Source: Alitta virens (Eukaryota; Annelida; Polychaeta; Phyllodocida; Nereididae). From it: a DNA stretch of 64,000 nucleotides. The position numbers and the translations under genes are program-made. Under the pieces are notes generated by a model. That model was not told the origin of the DNA, ran no database searches, and saw nothing but the letters and a program-made list of their open reading frames with translations. Positions 60,521-64,000 of the stretch are shown one piece after another (the stretch's first letter is position 1; every line of letters begins with the position of its first letter). The stretch covers positions 42,194,753-42,258,752 of the forward strand of contig OW028575.1 of the NCBI GenBank assembly GCA_932294295.1, in the 5' to 3' direction.

Positions 60521-61594
60521 CTTGGTATTAGACTCAGATTAGGGGCAACAACTGACACCACTTGTACAATGTGTTATATATGTTATTCTATCATTGACTA
60601 TTGAATGCAGGTCAACTTACTTAGACTGAGTAATTCTTCTGGCCATATATCAGCAACAGTTTAACGTATTTTCCGTGAGTGCGAAATACTATTTCATTCC
60701 CACAAAATAAAAAATAAAGAGTGCATGTCTTAACCCAGCCATCGTAGATTTTAACTATTTTATGGTATGTTTTGATGCAATTTCTCTCTGTACAAAGAGG
60801 TTAAATAACTACTATTAAAATTATAATTCTTAAGCTATTTTTTCAAAGGTCAATTTAGTCATGCTAAATCTGAACACAATAGAGAAGAGGAATTTCCCTT
60901 CTACTGACTGTCACCCTTTCTTATGTAATTCCTAACAATAGGGGCTCAGCAAAACAGTACATTTAATTGACTATTGTTGACCTAGAAAATGTCCTAGATT
61001 TAGACCTCTATTTTGCCAAACATGTGGTCTTTGTTTAATCACCCAGTGAAACTGAGTAAAATATCAGGTGCAATACTTGAATACTACACAATAAATAAAT
61101 ATTGTTAAACATTACCTAAACATAACATTTTGTTCACTGCAACATTGGCATTTATTAATGAATGAGTGAGAATATTACATAAGCGTCTTTACCACAATGA
61201 TTTGATTATAGAGGGATAATATAATAATATAATACAGTGGAAATTCCTAATCATCATTATAGTTGGCCACTTCCATTTTTAAATCTTTAATTTAAAAATA
61301 ATTGTTATATATCTTGATACTTTTTTTAGGTGTATTACATTTGAAAAAAGCAAATACATTTGCATTTAAATGTGTTTCTAAAAGTTCATACTTGCATTTG
61401 CATTCTATAATTAAGATGATGAAAATAATTTAGAATTTTTAAGGTACCAAAGGTAGCAGTTACCAAATGCATCCACCAGGGGAGCTAAAATCTTATGCAT
61501 CAGATCGAATTTGGCTTTTCTTACTTTTCACACAAAAGAAAATCCAGAAAATAAATAAATTTTCATTATGGATTTTCTAATTGTCTGTGAAAAA

Positions 61595-61725
61595 AACTGT
61601 CATAAAAAAACCTCTTTACTTACAGTGACTGCAGAACTACACAATGCATCAAGATGTAGGAAAAAAAATATTAACCAGAGTATGAATGTGAAAGAGAGTG
61701 GACCAGTTCCGTGTACGCTAAATGT
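61595..61725. repeat. Inner inverted flank of the right array
   Basis: Inverse of 57905-58025 (cttacagtgactgcagaact ... ttaaccagagtatgaatgtg) with moderate divergence. An open frame of 88 codons over it is fortuitous. Confidence 0.9.
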
Positions 61726-64000
61726 TACACACAAAAGTTTGTTCTGTTTCATTACGGCGCTTTCTCAAACGGACACTCCAAAAAGCTACCGTTTGTGTTA
61801 TGGTAAAAAAACGTCATTTTTTCAATTTTTTTGATTTATCACATCTTAGACGTGCTCAGAAAATTCCGAAAAAATTCTAGAACGTAAACCTTTGCCCTAA
61901 GTATCTTTTGGCGCAAAAACGGAAAAATCACGTTTGACCGTTTTCGAGGAATATGCGATAGCGAAGCTAGCTACCTGGCAGCTACCCGAATCTAAGGCGT
62001 AATTACACCCACTTAACGGGTGCACAGGTCAGTTTTACATATTGCAAAAGTTAGATACAAAAGTTAATTTTGGTTTTTTACCGGTACTGTCCCAACCAGG
62101 CAACCGGTAAATTTACAATCGCAGCTACGGCAAAAGAGGTTGTTTTTGAGTTTTTTTGATATTTCAGAGCCGTAACCCTTTGGAAAATTCTGGAAAAATT
62201 CTAAAATGTAGACCTATGCCAAATGTATCTTTGTGTCAAAAACGGTAAAGATCCGTGAAACCGTTTACGAGAGGGTGGCAAAAAAGAGGCGAGCCAAATT
62301 CCAGCTACCTGGCAGCTACCCGAAAGTACTAATGAATTTGACCCCTTTAAGGGTTGCAAAGACTAGTTTTGTCTATGCTAAAAGTTAGACACAAAAGTTA
62401 ATTTTTGTTTTCTACCGGCGCTTTCTCAACCGGACACTCCAAAATGCTACCGTTTGCGTTACGGTAAAAAACGTCATTTTTTCAATTATTTTGATATATC
62501 ACATCTTCGACGTGCTCGGAAAATTCCGAAAAAATTCTAGAACGTAAACCTTTGCCCTAAGTACCTTTTGGTGCAAAAACGGAAAAATCACGTTTGACCG
62601 TTTTCGAGGAATATGCGATAGCGAAGCTAGCTACCTGGCAGCTACCCGAATTTAAGGCCTAATTACACCCACTTAACGGGTGTACAGGTCAGTTTTACAT
62701 ATTGCAAAAGTTAGATACAAAGGTTAATTTTTGTTTTTTACCGGTACTGTCCCAACCGGTCAACCGGTAAATTTACAATCGCAGCTACGGCAAAAGAGGT
62801 TGTTTTTGAGTTTTTTTGATATTTCAGAGCCGTAACCCTTTGGAAAATTCTGGAAAAATTCTAAAATGTAGACCTATGCCAAATGTATCTTTGTGTCAAA
62901 AACGGTAAGCATCCGTGAAACCGTTTACGAGAGGGTGGCAAAAAAGAGGCGAGCCAAATTCCAGCTACCTGGCAGCTACCCGAAAGTACTAATGAATTTG
63001 ACCCCTTTAAGGGTTGCAAAGACTAGTTTTGTCTATGCTAAAAGTTAGACACAAAAGTTAATTTTTGTTTTCTACCGGCGCTTTCTCAACCGGACACTCC
63101 AAAAAGCTACCATTTGCGTTACGGTAAAAAACGTCATTTTTTCAATTATTTTGATATATCACATCTTCGACGTGCTCGGAAAATTCCAAAAAAATTCTAG
63201 AACGTAAACCTTTGCCCTAAGTATCTTTTGGCGCAAAAACGGAAAAATCACGTTTGACCGTTTTCGAGGAATATGCGATAGCGAAGCTAGCTACCTGGCA
63301 GCTACCCGAATCTAAGGCCTAATTACACCCACTTAACGGGTGCACAGGTCAGTTTTACATATTGCAAAAGTTAGATACAAAAGTTAATTTTTGTTTTTTA
63401 CTGGTACTGTCCCAACCGGTCAACCGGTAAATTTACAATCGCAGCTACGGCAAAAGAGGTTGTTTTTGAGTTTTTTTGATATTTCAGAGCCGTAACCCTT
63501 TGGAAAATTCTGGAAAAATTCTAAAATGTAGACCTATGCCAAATGTATCTTTGTGTCAAAAACGGTAAAGATCCGTGAAACCGTTTACGAGAGGGTGGCA
63601 AAAAAGAGGCGAGCCAAATTCCAGCTACCTGGCAGCTACCCGAAAGTACTAATGAATTTGACCCCTTTAAGGGTTGCAAAGACTAGTTTTGTCTATGCTA
63701 AAAGTTAGACACAAAAGTTAATTTTTGTTTTCTACCGGCGCTTTCTCAACCGGACACTCCAAAATGCTACCGTTTGCGTTACGGTAAAAAACGTCATTTT
63801 TTCAATTATTTTGATATATCACATCTTCGACGTGCTCGGAAAATTCCGAAAAAATTCTAGAACGTAAACCTTTGCCCTAAGTACCTTTTGGTGCAAAAAC
63901 GGAAAAATCACGTTTGACCGTTTTCGAGGAATATGCGATAGCGAAGCTAGCTACCTGGCAGCTACCCGAATTTAAGGCCTAATTACACCCACTTAACGGG
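61725..64000 (-). repeat. Right satellite array, same 660-bp unit in inverted orientation, continues past the window
   Basis: The reverse complement of the left unit recurs with a 660-bp period (aattctagaacgtaaacctt at about 61874, 62534, 63194 and 63854). Diagnostic variants alternate every second unit: gtaccttttggtgc at 62563 and 63883 against gtatcttttggcgc at 61903 and 63223. Likewise ccgaatttaagg at 62647 and 63967 stands against ccgaatctaagg at 61987 and 63307. The true repeat of this array is therefore 1320 bp. The array is cut by the window end. Confidence 0.95.

Larger units (their letters stand above)
59136..60755. mobile_element. Nested element with inverted ends (ggctggg-ta-gacatgcact)
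   Basis: The left end, cggtggctgggataggacat, then tttttattttttatttcgtt, is inverted at 60664-60752 (gaaatactatttcattccca ... gcatgtcttaacccagccat). The left end also has atttcgttataacga/tcgttataatga short palindromes. The interior is non-coding and holds the microsatellites and a GATA-linked repeat. Confidence 0.5.
58026..61594. other. Spacer between the inverted satellite arrays
   Basis: This is AT-rich DNA without a credible gene. It contains a cluster of ATTTGCAT octamers (58570-58690), an inner inverted pair (59136-59200 with 60664-60752), C/G runs, and long simple repeats at 60100-60520. No transposase-like reading frame was found in any frame. Confidence 0.6.

Noticed and set aside
61568..61834. 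Plus-strand frame of 88 codons at the inner edge of the right satellite array
   Set aside because: It spans the junction of non-coding flank and satellite, and similar frames arise in the left arm (57746-58101). There is no domain.
1..64000. CRISPR arrays, rRNA, complete tRNA genes
   Set aside because: None was found. The tandem repeats present have no CRISPR-type spacing with unique spacers. The only tRNA-like signal (14612-14672) is a SINE remnant, not a foldable tRNA.

Overview
The window is nuclear DNA of an invertebrate animal, probably marine. The genes have GT-AG introns and vertebrate-like exon structures. Intergenic and intronic DNA is AT-rich and full of LINE relics, MITEs, foldback repeats and microsatellites. 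I cannot fix the phylum; an echinoderm, hemichordate or lophotrochozoan would all fit.

Three conserved genes could be joined exon by exon with consistent splice phases. (1) 94-12553 (+) is the 3' part of an MPRIP/TRIOBP/outspread-family coiled-coil gene: 13 exons, 1870 residues to the stop, 5' end outside the window. (2) 13918-22620 (-) is mitochondrial short-chain enoyl-CoA hydratase ECHS1: 8 exons, 293 aa, both catalytic glutamates present. It converges on gene 1. (3) 22929-46738 (+) is WDR45B (WIPI3), an autophagy beta-propeller: 10 exons, 349 aa. ECHS1 and WDR45B are divergent with start codons 308 bp apart. That promoter carries a DR1 nuclear-receptor half-site pair 58 bp from the ECHS1 start.

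Intron 1 of WDR45B is 18 kb long. On its opposite strand it holds two tandem paralogous genes (27759-30061 and 32100-35271) for small type I membrane proteins. Each has one cysteine-rich domain with identical eight-cysteine spacing, similar to BCMA/TACI-type TNF receptors, and a cytoplasmic PEQE motif matching the TRAF-binding consensus. In both genes the motif is created across the last exon junction. I regard this pair as the most interesting gene-level discovery.

Mobile DNA. LINE relics lie at 19680-21545 (-), about 36997-37420 (-), 37440-39420 (+), 54400-54565 (+) and 54850-55390 (-). A decayed PIF/Harbinger element (about 49140-53990) has a transposase and a convergent MADF gene. The third LINE is split by a 140-bp palindromic MITE with a TA target duplication; removing it restores the LINE frame. 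Several foldback elements occur (5136-5334, 16125-17940, 23190-23710).

From 55560 to the window end there is a large inverted structure. Two arrays of a 660-bp satellite lie head to head around a 3.6-kb spacer. Each 660-bp unit is a dimer of two diverged monomers of about 330 bp, and the right array shows a further 1320-bp alternation. This looks like a higher-order satellite or a giant foldback element and continues beyond the window.
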